From Actinomycetes bacterium (GTDB taxonomy: Bacteria > Actinomycetota > Actinomycetes > Propionibacteriales > Nocardioidaceae): 30,932 nucleotides of DNA. Location: contig JAEZEJ010000122.1 in assembly GCA_023417775.1 (NCBI GenBank), positions 1 through 30,932 on the forward strand, in the 5' to 3' direction. Below the pieces are notes generated by a model. The model did not search any database. It had not been told where the DNA came from and saw only the letters and a list, made by a program, of their open reading frames with translations. Positions 7,059 through 14,484 of this stretch are shown one piece after another; within the stretch, counting starts at the first letter, position 1, and the number at the start of each line of letters is the position of its first letter. The translations under genes were made by a program, and so were the position numbers.

Positions 7059-8210
7059 ATGACACCTGTCGACCTGACCCTGTTCGGCGCGACCGGATTC
7101 ACCGGCGGCCTGACGGCCGACTACCTCGCGCACCATCTCCCGGGGGATGCCTCCTGGGCGATCGCCGGCCGATCGCGCGACAAGCTCCAGCAGCTGGCCG
7201 ATCGCCTCGAGTCCGAGGGCGGCGTCGCACCGCGCGTCGTCATCGCCGACCACGGCGATCAGGCGAGCATGGCCGCGATGGCGACCGGCACTCGTGTCCT
7301 CGTCTCCACCGTGGGCCCGTATCTGCAGCACGGCGAGCCCGCCGTGAGGGCCGCCGCGGAGGCCGGGATCGGTTACCTCGATCTCACCGGCGAGCCCGGC
7401 TTCGTCGACGCGATGTGGCTGAAGTACCACGAGATCGCCCGCAGCACGGGGGCCCGGCTGGTGCATGCCTGCGGCTTCGACTCCGTTCCCTACGACCTCG
7501 GCGTCCTCGATCTGGTCGAGCGGCTGCCCCGGGGTGTGCCCATCTCGGTCCGCGGGTATATCCGTGCCAATGCGTCCTTCTCCGGCGGCACCTATCACTC
7601 GGCCATCACCCAGTTCTCCCAGTTGGCCCTCGCCCAGAAGGCGGCTGCGGAACGTCGCCGGCACGAGGACCGACCGGAGGGCCGCCGCGTGCGCGGCGGC
7701 GGTCGACCGGGCCGGGCCGCGGGTGTCCGCGGATACGGTGTGCCCCTGCCGACCATCGACCCGCAGATCGTCCTCAGATCGGCGCGGGTGCTCGACGTCT
7801 ACGGGCCGGACTTCCGCTATGAGCACTTCGCGCACTTCCACACCGCCCGGATGGCGGTGGCCGCGGGGCTTGGACTCGGCGTGGCCGTGCTCGGCGCGCA
7901 GCTCGCTCCCACCCGGAAGCTCCTGCTCAGGGCCCAGTCGGCGGGCGAGGGCCCCAGCCAGGAGCGACGCGCCTCGTCCTGGTTCCGGTTGTCGCTCGTC
8001 GGCGAGGGCGGTGGGCAGCAGGTCGAGACCGAGGTCTCGGGCGGCGACCCAGGCTACGACGAGACCGCCAAGATGCTGGCGGAGGCCGCGATGTGCCTGG
8101 CCTTCGACGATGTGCCGCAGGTGGGCGGCCAGCTGACCACGGCGACGGCGATGGGACGACCGCTCATCGACCGCCTCATCGCCGCGGGGATGAACTTCCG
8201 CGTGCTCTGA
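7059..8210 (+). CDS. Saccharopine dehydrogenase-like NAD(P)-binding oxidoreductase
   Basis: A 383-residue protein with an N-terminal Rossmann dinucleotide-binding fold: the glycine loop GATGFTG is at residues 10-16, and the second-strand AGRSRDKL suggests NADP binding because of the basic residues after the strand. GYLDLTGEPGFVD and CGFDSVPYDLG are typical of the saccharopine dehydrogenase / trans-acting enoyl reductase family, seen in mycobacteria as Rv2953 and Rv2449c. Rv2449c occupies the same place between clpX and valS, so this is probably its positional orthologue. Substrate unknown; true lysine-pathway saccharopine dehydrogenase activity is unlikely. It has a leaderless promoter and ends 9 bases from the stop of the convergent fruK, with no clear terminator between. 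Confidence 0.85.
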   Translation: MTPVDLTLFGATGFTGGLTADYLAHHLPGDASWAIAGRSRDKLQQLADRLESEGGVAPRVVIADHGDQASMAAMATGTRVLVSTVGPYLQHGEPAVRAAAEAGIGYLDLTGEPGFVDAMWLKYHEIARSTGARLVHACGFDSVPYDLGVLDLVERLPRGVPISVRGYIRANASFSGGTYHSAITQFSQLALAQKAAAERRRHEDRPEGRRVRGGGRPGRAAGVRGYGVPLPTIDPQIVLRSARVLDVYGPDFRYEHFAHFHTARMAVAAGLGLGVAVLGAQLAPTRKLLLRAQSAGEGPSQERRASSWFRLSLVGEGGGQQVETEVSGGDPGYDETAKMLAEAAMCLAFDDVPQVGGQLTTATAMGRPLIDRLIAAGMNFRVL

Positions 8211-8219
8211 GCGGTGACG

Positions 8220-9149
8220 TCAGGCCACCTGGCGGACGGTGGGCAGCGCGACGAGGTCATCCGGTGTCGGCATCTGCGACCCCGGCAGCGATGCTGCCGC
8301 GCTGCCGTAGGCGACCGCGAGGGCCAGGCAGTCACCCGGCTCGGCGCCGCGCATCGACCCCAGCAGATATCCGGCGAGCGACGAGTCTCCCGCGCCGACC
8401 GTGCTGCGGGCGGTGATGCGAGGAGCATCGGCGGCCCAGATGCCGTCCGCGCGCAGCAGCAGCGCTCCCTGGGCGCCGAGGGTCAGCAGGATCGCCCCGA
8501 GACCCCGGTCCAGCAGCGGTCGCACGCGCTCTCCCGCGCGCAGCGGATCGCCCTCGAATTCCGAGGCCGGCAGACCGAGGAGCTCGCCGAGCTCATCGGA
8601 ATTGGGCTTGATGAGGGCCAGCGACTCGGGTGCTCTTTCGACCGCGGCGGCGAGAGCGGCGCCCGAGGTGTCGAGGGCGACCGGTGAGCCGACCTGGGCG
8701 GCGAGGTCTCCGTACCAGTGGGTGGGCGCGCCGGGCGGGAGCGAGCCGCACAGGGCCACCCAGGTCGCATCGGCCGCAGCCGCGACCAGGGCGGTTGCCA
8801 GCCGCCGGCGAACCTCGGGGAGGAGCTCGGGGCCGGGCTCGTTGATCTTGGTGGTGGTGCCGTCGTCCTCGGCCAAGGTGATGTTGACCCGCAACGGGGC
8901 ACCGAGGTCGACCGTCTCGTGAGGGAGCGCGCGCTCGCGCAGCTGGCGGACCAGGGGGTCGTCGACATCACCGGGGAGCACCGCGAGGGTCCGTTCGCCG
9001 GCGGCGCGCACGACCTGAGCGACGTTCACGCCCTTACCGCCGGGATCGTCGTGGGTCGACCGGGAACGGATGACGCCGCCGCGGTCGAGCGGCGCGGCGA
9101 GCTGGATCGTGCGATCGACGCTCGGGTTCGGGGTCAGGGTCACGATCAT
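8220..9149 (-). CDS. fruK: 1-phosphofructokinase, PfkB/ribokinase family
   Basis: A 309-residue PfkB-family sugar kinase, most like 1-phosphofructokinase, which turns fructose 1-phosphate from the PTS into fructose 1,6-bisphosphate. The N-terminus MIVTLTPNPSVDRT is characteristic of the FruK/LacC branch. PfkB signature 1 is GGKGVN at 37-42 and signature 2 is TVGAGDS with the catalytic base Asp255. INEPGPEL and IKPNSDEL are typical substrate and nucleotide regions. The ATG overlaps the stop of the upstream regulator as ATGA, so the two form a coupled operon. In C. glutamicum, as I remember, fruR-fruK is followed by ptsF and ptsH; here the next gene is convergent and unrelated. Tagatose-6-phosphate or other hexose-phosphate use cannot be excluded. 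Confidence 0.88.
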   Translation of the reverse strand: MIVTLTPNPSVDRTIQLAAPLDRGGVIRSRSTHDDPGGKGVNVAQVVRAAGERTLAVLPGDVDDPLVRQLRERALPHETVDLGAPLRVNITLAEDDGTTTKINEPGPELLPEVRRRLATALVAAAADATWVALCGSLPPGAPTHWYGDLAAQVGSPVALDTSGAALAAAVERAPESLALIKPNSDELGELLGLPASEFEGDPLRAGERVRPLLDRGLGAILLTLGAQGALLLRADGIWAADAPRITARSTVGAGDSSLAGYLLGSMRGAEPGDCLALAVAYGSAAASLPGSQMPTPDDLVALPTVRQVA

Positions 9150-9907
9150 GCGCAGAGCACCTCGATTCCGGCCTCGCGCAGGGTGGCGAGGGCGTGGTCG
9201 CTCGCACCGGTGTCGGTCACGAGCACATCGACATCCGCCAGATCGGCGAAGGTGAAGACGGGTTCGGCGCCGAGCTTGCTCGCGTCGGCGACGACGATGA
9301 CGAGACGGGCGGCTTCGGCGAGGGCCCGCTTGACGGCCGCTTCGTCGGCGTCATGGGTGCTGAAGCCGTGCGATGAGCTGATGCCATTCGTTCCCAGGAA
9401 GGCGACATCGAGCCGTGCCTGCTGATAGGCCTCGACCGCCCGCTGCCCGACGGCCGCGCCGGTGATGCCCCGGATGCGGCCACCGATCACATGGACGTCC
9501 GCCTCCTCGAAACCGGTCAGCTTCGCGGCGATGGGCACCGCGTGGGTGAGGATGGTGAGCTCCGCATCCGCCGGGATGAGCTCGACCAGCCGTTCGACGG
9601 TGCTCCCGGCGTCGAAGCCGACGCTCCCGCCGTCCGGGACGAAGTCCAGGGCGGCGCGGGCGATGCGCTTCTTCTGCGCCTGGTACTCCGTCTCACGCTG
9701 GGCGAGCGCGGTCTCCCCGAGGAGCGATCGTGCGGGCACGGCTCCGCCGTGCACCCGTTGGGCGATGCCGTCGCGCTCGAGGACGGCGAGGTCTCGGCGT
9801 ACCGTCTCGCCGGAGACGCCGAGCTCGCCGGCCACGTCCTGCACGACGAGCCGACCCTCGTGCAGGAGCCGCTCGGCGAGCATCGCCTGGCGTTCGGCGG
9901 CGTACAT
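9146..9907 (-). CDS. fruR: DeoR/GlpR-family transcriptional regulator, FruR-like
   Basis: A 253-residue DeoR-type repressor. The N-terminal winged helix-turn-helix (about 6-57) has the family pattern VQDVAGELGVSGETVRRDLAVLERDG followed by RVHGGAV. The C-terminal DeoRC sugar-phosphate sensor domain contains FVPDGGSVGFDAGSTVERL, LTILTHAVPIA, GG at IGGRIRG and FLGTNGI. By context it should sense fructose 1-phosphate or a related ester and control its own operon and the divergent ptsI. ATG 9907 is chosen: a GA/G-rich GAGGGGG stretch lies just upstream, and the protein then begins MYAAERQAMLAERLL as is usual. It overlaps fruK by 4 bases. The symbol rests on location next to fruK and ptsI. Confidence 0.85.
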   Translation of the reverse strand: MYAAERQAMLAERLLHEGRLVVQDVAGELGVSGETVRRDLAVLERDGIAQRVHGGAVPARSLLGETALAQRETEYQAQKKRIARAALDFVPDGGSVGFDAGSTVERLVELIPADAELTILTHAVPIAAKLTGFEEADVHVIGGRIRGITGAAVGQRAVEAYQQARLDVAFLGTNGISSSHGFSTHDADEAAVKRALAEAARLVIVVADASKLGAEPVFTFADLADVDVLVTDTGASDHALATLREAGIEVLCA

Positions 9908-9925
9908 GGCACCCCCTCGGATGAC

Positions 9926-9962
9926 CGATCGTGAGGATCGACGTGGTTTTGTGTGGATATTA
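9926..9962 (-). promoter_or_regulatory. fruR-fruK promoter and possible operator
   Basis: On the minus strand TAATAT (9962-9957) is a good -10 with a start near 9950 and a leader of about 43 bases. Between start and Shine-Dalgarno lies CGATC-GTGAG-GATCG (9926-9940), an inverted repeat, next to a T/G-rich stretch (GGTTTTGTGTGG on the plus strand). These could bind FruR. The site is shared with the divergent ptsI promoter. Confidence 0.45.
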
Positions 9963-9997
9963 GCCCACGGGGCGGCGACCTCGCGACCGGTTGTCGG

Positions 9998-10003
9998 TAG
10001 GCT
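9998..10003 (+). promoter_or_regulatory. -10 element TAGGCT of ptsI
   Basis: TAGGCT ends 6 bases before ATG 10010 and there is no Shine-Dalgarno, so a leaderless mRNA is likely. The fruR -10 lies 35 bases away on the other strand. Confidence 0.55.
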
Positions 10004-10009
10004 CTGACC

Positions 10010-11662
10010 ATGGCCCAGATCACGTTGCACGGAACCGCCGTCGTGCCGGGAGTCGGCAGCGGACCCGTCGTCCGTCCCATGCCTCGTCCGACGATCCCCG
10101 CGGATGATCCGCAGCTCGACCCTGCCGAGGGCGCCGAGCGCTTCAGCGCCGCCGCGGAGACCGTCGCGGGGCGCCTGCAGGAGCGCGCCGGGCGTGCGAG
10201 CGGAGCCGCCTCGGAGGTGCTGACGGCCACGGCCGGCATCGCTCGCGATCGCGGCCTGGTCGCGCTGGTGCAGAAGCGCCTCGGGGAGGCCAACGGACTG
10301 TACGCCGCGATCGAGGGCGCGGTGGACGATCTCGCGGCGATGTTCACGGCCGCCGGAGGTCTGATGGCCGAGCGGGTGACCGATCTGCGCGATGTGCGCG
10401 ATCGCATCGTCGCCGAGCTCTCCGGCCAGCCCGAGCCGGGCATCCCGGCCCCGGCCGAGCCGGCCGTGCTGCTCGCCGATGACCTCGCCCCCGCGGATAC
10501 CGCCGGCCTCGATCCGGCCCTCGTGGTCGCCATCGCCACCTCGCTGGGCGGGCCGACGAGTCACACCTCCATCATCTCCCGCCAGCTCGGCATCCCCTGC
10601 GTCGTCGGCGTCGAAGGCCTCGACGACATCGAGGCGGGTGTTCCCGTCCTCGTCGACGGTGCCACCGGCGATATCGTCATCGAGCCCGATGCCGAGATGG
10701 TGAGCGAGCGCACCGAGGCCGCGCGCAAGGTCGGCGAGGCCGCCGCCTCATGGACCGGCCCCGGCGCCACCTCGGACGGCCACCGCGTCGAGATCCTCGC
10801 CAATGTGCAGGACGGCGCATCGGCCCGGGCCGTCGCCGAGAAGCCGGTCGAGGGTGTGGGCCTGTTCCGCACCGAGCTGTGCTTCCTGGACCGGGGCACC
10901 GAGCCCACGGTCGAGGAGCAGGCCGACATCTATCGGCCGGTGCTCACTGCCCTCGGCACGCGCAAGGTCGTGGTCCGCACGCTCGACGCGGGCTCGGACA
11001 AGCCGGTCGCCTTCGCGACCATCCCCGACGAGCCCAATCCGGCTCTCGGCGTCCGCGGCATGCGACTGGGACAGCGCGACGAAGGCCTGCTCGACCGTCA
11101 GCTCGACGCGATCGCCCTGGCGGCGCGGGATGCCGAGGGTCCGGTCTGGGTGATGGCGCCGATGGTCGCGACCGAGGACGAGGCGGCCTGGTTCGCCGCA
11201 CGTGCTCAGTCGGTCGGTCTCGTCCCCGGGGTCATGATCGAGATCCCCAGCGCCGCGCTGCACGCCGAGCGGATCCTGCGCCATGTGGACTTCCTGTCCA
11301 TCGGCACCAATGACCTCGCGCAGTACACCTTCGCCGCCGACCGCATGACGCCGTCGCTGGCTGCGCTCAACGACCCCTGGCAACCCGCGTTGCTGGAGCT
11401 GATGGCGATCGCGGCACGCGCCGGTCAGGCTGCCGGCAAGCCGGTGGGCGTGTGCGGTGAGGCCGCGGCGGATCCGCTGTTGGCGTGCGTGCTGACGGGG
11501 CTCGGCATCACGTCGCTGTCATCGGCCGGCACCGCTGCCCCACTGGTGGGTGCCAAGCTCTCGACCGTCACCCTCGAGCAGTGCCAGCAGGCCGCCGAGG
11601 CCGCCCTGGCCGCGAGCACGCCCGAAGCCGCGAGGGACGCCGCCCGCGCCATCACCGGCTGA
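10010..11662 (+). CDS. ptsI: PTS enzyme I, phosphoenolpyruvate-protein phosphotransferase
   Basis: Enzyme I takes phosphate from PEP and passes it to HPr, starting sugar uptake by the phosphotransferase system. The 550-residue length is close to the usual 550-575. The N-terminal helical HPr-docking domain is followed by the phosphohistidine domain with active-site His185 in GGPTSHTSI. The C-terminal TIM barrel has EGVGLFRTEL, the metal/PEP motif LSIGTNDLAQYTFAADR, and the essential Cys482 in GVCGEAA. All key residues are intact. It is divergent from fruR-fruK, pointing to fructose PTS control. No HPr or EII gene is in the window, so its partners must be elsewhere. Confidence 0.95.
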   Translation: MAQITLHGTAVVPGVGSGPVVRPMPRPTIPADDPQLDPAEGAERFSAAAETVAGRLQERAGRASGAASEVLTATAGIARDRGLVALVQKRLGEANGLYAAIEGAVDDLAAMFTAAGGLMAERVTDLRDVRDRIVAELSGQPEPGIPAPAEPAVLLADDLAPADTAGLDPALVVAIATSLGGPTSHTSIISRQLGIPCVVGVEGLDDIEAGVPVLVDGATGDIVIEPDAEMVSERTEAARKVGEAAASWTGPGATSDGHRVEILANVQDGASARAVAEKPVEGVGLFRTELCFLDRGTEPTVEEQADIYRPVLTALGTRKVVVRTLDAGSDKPVAFATIPDEPNPALGVRGMRLGQRDEGLLDRQLDAIALAARDAEGPVWVMAPMVATEDEAAWFAARAQSVGLVPGVMIEIPSAALHAERILRHVDFLSIGTNDLAQYTFAADRMTPSLAALNDPWQPALLELMAIAARAGQAAGKPVGVCGEAAADPLLACVLTGLGITSLSSAGTAAPLVGAKLSTVTLEQCQQAAEAALAASTPEAARDAARAITG

Positions 11663-11667
11663 CCTGT

Positions 11668-11735
11668 ACCGAGATTTGCTCCCCATTCGTCAACAGGAAC
11701 CTGCCTGGATCGACGTATGGGGAGCAAATCTCGGT
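11668..11735. repeat. Long intergenic palindrome between ptsI and valS
   Basis: The 19-base arm ACCGAGATTTGCTCCCCAT (11668-11686) is repeated exactly as its complement at 11717-11735. After one T-T mismatch four more pairs form (11688-11691 with 11712-11715), giving a 23-bp stem with a loop of about 20 bases. It fills the whole gap between the convergent stops: it begins 6 bases after the ptsI stop and ends one base before the valS stop. It could be a two-way terminator, but there is no U-tract, the arms are longer than usual for one, and the A/T-rich part GAGATTT is unlike nearby DNA. A dispersed palindromic repeat is an alternative. Confidence 0.8.
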
Positions 11736-11736
11736 T

Positions 11737-14304
11737 CTACTCCGCGAGGGTGGCGGTGACGGTCAGCTCGGAGGCGGAGTCGTCGGGGGTCGTGGTGAGC
11801 TCGCCGGTCACCCGGCCCGCCGCCTTCACATCGCCCACGGCGAGGTCGAGGGTCTCCAGATCCGTCGCCCGGCCGGTGACCGTCACGGCGGTCACCTCGG
11901 TGCGTTGACTGACCTTGGCGGTCGACTTCGCGCCGCGGATGCCCGCGAGCGCTTGTGCGGCAACGGCCAGCAACCCGGCGTCCTGACCCTCGACGGCGAG
12001 ATCCGCCTCGACCGTCGGCCAGGCGGACCGGTGGATCGAGCCCTCCTGCCACCAGGACCAGACCTCCTCGGTCACATAGGGCAGGAACGGGGCGAGCAGA
12101 CGCAGCTGCGTCGATAGCGCCAGCACGAAGGCGGCCTTGGCCGAGTCGCCCGCCGCGTCGGTGCCGCGAGCACGCTCCTTGACCAGCTCCAGGTAGTCAT
12201 CGCAGAAGTCCCAGAAGAACTTCTCGGTGACCTCGAGGGCCGAGGTGTAGTCGAAGGACTCGAAGTGCGCGGTCGCCTCGCGGACCACCGACTGCAGGCC
12301 GGTGAGCAGCGCACGATCGAGCGGCTCGGTGACCTTGGCCGGATCGAGGAAGGAGGCGTCCGCGCCGAGACCATAGGCGTCCTCCGCGGCGAGCACGAAC
12401 TTGCTCGCATTGAGCACCTTCATCGCCAGCCGACGGCCGACCTTCATCTGCGCCTCGTCGAAGGGTGAGTCCGCGCCCGGCCGGGCCCCGGCCGCGCGCC
12501 AGCGCACGGCATCGGCGCCGAACTTGTCGATGATCTCGTCGGGCACCACGACATTGCCCTTGGACTTGCTCATCTTCTTGCGGTCGGGGTCCACGACGAA
12601 GCCCGAGAGCGTCGCGTACTTCCACGGGACGGTGTCGAACTCCTGGTGGGCCCGCACGAGCGAGCTGAACAGCCAGGTGCGGATGATGTCGTGGCCCTGC
12701 GGACGCACGTCCATCGGGAAGGTGCGCTGGAAGAGGTCGTCATCGCGCTCCCAGCCGCAGACCAGTTCCGGGGTGAGCGACGAGGTGGCCCAGGTGTCGA
12801 GCACATCGGGGTCGGCGATGAACCCGCCCGGCACACCGCGCTGCGTCTCCTCGAAGCCGGCGGGTGGCTGGGAGGCGGGATCGACCGGCAGCTCCGCCTC
12901 GGCGGCGAAGATCGGCTCCTCGTAGTCGGGCTCGCCCTCGGCATCGAGGCTGTACCAGACCGGGAACGGGATCCCGAAGAACCGCTGACGACTCACCAGC
13001 CAGTCGCCGTTGAGCCCCTCGATCCAGTTGGTGAGCCGCGACTGCATGTACGCGGGAACGAAGGTGATCTCGTCGCCCCGACGGATCAGCGTCTGCGCGA
13101 GCTCGGGGTCGCGGCCGCCGTTCTTGAGGTACCACTGGCGGGTGGAGACGATCTCGAGCGGCTTGTCGCCCTTCTCGTAGAAGTTCGCCATGCGCTGGGT
13201 CGGCTTCGGCTCGCCGTCGAGGGCGCCGGACTCCTGCAGCGCCGTCACCGTGAGCTCACGGGCGGAGAAGACGGTCTTGCCGGCCAGCTCCTCGTACAGC
13301 GCGCGTCCGCCGTCCGTGGCGATCCACTCGGGGGTCTCGCGCAGGAAGCGGCCGTCGCGGCCGATCACGGTACGGTTGGGCAGCTGGAACTGACGCCACC
13401 ACTGCACATCGGTCAGGTCGCCGAAGGTGCAGCAGTGGACGATGCCCGAGCCCTTCTCGGGATCGGCGGCGGTGTCGGCGATGACCGGCAGCTCGACGCC
13501 GAACAGCGGCGAAGTCACGGTGCTGCCGAAGAGATGCTGGTAGCGCTCGTCATCGGGGTGCGCGATGAGGGCCACGGCCGCGGCGGTGAGCTCGGGCCGG
13601 GTGGTCTCGATGTGGACCGGGCCGTCGGCATGCTGGTACGCCACGCGGTAGTAGTGACCCGGGTACTCGCGAGCCTCCAGCTCCGCCTGGGCGACCGCGG
13701 TCTGGAAGGTGACATCCCAGAGGGTCGGCGCGTCCTGGCTGTAGGCCTCGTCGCGGCCCACATTGCGCAGGAAGGCCCGCTGGCTCACGGTCTGCGCCTC
13801 GGCGCCGATCGTCGTATAGGTCTGCGTCCAGTCGACCGACAGGCCGAGCGTGCGCCAGAGCTGCTCGAAGACCTTCTCGTCCTCGTGGACCAGCTCATTG
13901 CACAGCTCGATGAAGTTGCGCCGGCTGATCGGGATCTGCTTCTTGGCGTCCGGCTTGGCGGGCGGCGTGAAGTCGGGGTCATAGGGGAGCGAGGGGTCGC
14001 AGCGCACGCCGTAGTAGTTCTGCACGCGCCGCTCGGTGGGCAGGCCGTTGTCATCCCAGCCCATCGGATAGAACACCTCTTTGCCCCGCATCCGCTGGAA
14101 GCGCGCGACGACATCGGTGTGCGTGTAGCTGAACACATGGCCGACGTGCAGGGACCCCGACACGGTCGGCGGCGGGGTGTCGATCGAGTAGATCTCCTCG
14201 CGCGTCTTGGTGCGGTCGAAGCGGTAGGTGCCGCGTTCCTCCCACGCGTGGGACCACTTGGCTTCGAGGCCTTCGAGGACGGGCTTCTCCGGGACGCTGT
14301 TCAC
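11737..14304 (-). CDS. valS: Valine--tRNA ligase, archaeal-type
   Basis: An 855-residue class I synthetase that charges tRNA-Val. The HIGH-type motif is HVGH at 53-56 and the KMSKS motif is at 577-581 (KKMSKSKGN). The CP1 editing domain lies roughly between residues 150 and 350, and the helical anticodon-binding domain near the C-terminus (FDYTSALEVTEKFFWDFCDDYLELVKERARG). After the HIGH motif it reads PMGWDDNGLPTERRVQNYYG, the form of the archaeal-type ValRS, where classical bacterial enzymes have a PGTDHAGIATQ-like stretch; other Micrococcales carry this type, as I recall. GTG 14304 is chosen because -10 TAGACT ends 8 bases upstream. It runs opposite to its neighbours, divergent from folC and convergent with ptsI, with palindromes in both gaps. 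Confidence 0.95.
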   Translation of the reverse strand: MNSVPEKPVLEGLEAKWSHAWEERGTYRFDRTKTREEIYSIDTPPPTVSGSLHVGHVFSYTHTDVVARFQRMRGKEVFYPMGWDDNGLPTERRVQNYYGVRCDPSLPYDPDFTPPAKPDAKKQIPISRRNFIELCNELVHEDEKVFEQLWRTLGLSVDWTQTYTTIGAEAQTVSQRAFLRNVGRDEAYSQDAPTLWDVTFQTAVAQAELEAREYPGHYYRVAYQHADGPVHIETTRPELTAAAVALIAHPDDERYQHLFGSTVTSPLFGVELPVIADTAADPEKGSGIVHCCTFGDLTDVQWWRQFQLPNRTVIGRDGRFLRETPEWIATDGGRALYEELAGKTVFSARELTVTALQESGALDGEPKPTQRMANFYEKGDKPLEIVSTRQWYLKNGGRDPELAQTLIRRGDEITFVPAYMQSRLTNWIEGLNGDWLVSRQRFFGIPFPVWYSLDAEGEPDYEEPIFAAEAELPVDPASQPPAGFEETQRGVPGGFIADPDVLDTWATSSLTPELVCGWERDDDLFQRTFPMDVRPQGHDIIRTWLFSSLVRAHQEFDTVPWKYATLSGFVVDPDRKKMSKSKGNVVVPDEIIDKFGADAVRWRAAGARPGADSPFDEAQMKVGRRLAMKVLNASKFVLAAEDAYGLGADASFLDPAKVTEPLDRALLTGLQSVVREATAHFESFDYTSALEVTEKFFWDFCDDYLELVKERARGTDAAGDSAKAAFVLALSTQLRLLAPFLPYVTEEVWSWWQEGSIHRSAWPTVEADLAVEGQDAGLLAVAAQALAGIRGAKSTAKVSQRTEVTAVTVTGRATDLETLDLAVGDVKAAGRVTGELTTTPDDSASELTVTATLAE

Positions 14305-14312
14305 AGTCGCCC

Positions 14313-14318
14313 AGTCTA
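14313..14318 (-). promoter_or_regulatory. -10 element TAGACT of valS
   Basis: On the minus strand TAGACT ends 8 bases before GTG 14304. No Shine-Dalgarno precedes the GTG; the message is probably leaderless, so no T-box leader is possible. Confidence 0.5.
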
Positions 14319-14360
14319 CGGAAGCGCCGCCACCGCGGGTCACCCCGCGTCCACTCACCC

Positions 14361-14436
14361 AGTGGTGCGATCTCGTTCGCGAGTGGTGCGGATTCGTCCC
14401 CGATCGGCGGGTTTCGGGGCGAACCTGCACCACTCG
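14361..14436. repeat. Direct repeat and long hairpin between valS and folC
   Basis: Two 21-base direct repeats, 14361-14381 and 14382-14402, both start AGTGGTGCG and match at 16 of 21 positions. The second also forms an inverted repeat: CGAGTGGTGC (14380-14389) pairs perfectly with 14427-14436, and pairing continues inward to 14400/14416 with one A-C mismatch and two G-U wobbles. The result is a 21-position stem with a 15-base loop. It lies between two divergent promoters where no terminator is needed. The inner arm (GATTCGTCCCC) weakly resembles the arm of the palindrome at 11668 (GATTTGCTCCCC). Confidence 0.7.
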
Positions 14437-14471
14437 CCGTTCGGGCCGTGGGGAGGGGGCGGGGCGGGCGA

Positions 14472-14477
14472 TAGGCT
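14472..14477 (+). promoter_or_regulatory. -10 element TAGGCT of folC
   Basis: TAGGCT ends 7 bases before ATG 14485. A GGAGG at 14478-14482 is only 2 bases from the ATG, too close to work as a ribosome-binding site, so a leaderless start fits better. Confidence 0.5.
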
Positions 14478-14484
14478 GGAGGCG

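Noticed and set aside
11668..11735. Insertion-sequence terminal repeats
   Set aside because: Only 30 bases lie between the arms, with no transposase or target duplication visible, so it is listed as a palindrome of unknown origin.
14361..14402. CRISPR-like repeats
   Set aside because: Only two adjacent, diverged 21-base units with no spacers and no cas genes.
12646..14484. Upstream extension of the folC frame by about 600 codons
   Set aside because: It is antisense to valS. The folC domain begins at ATG 14485 right after TAGGCT.
14305..14484. T-box leader for valS
   Set aside because: The valS message appears leaderless, with the -10 only 8 bases from the GTG, and no T-box sequence is visible.
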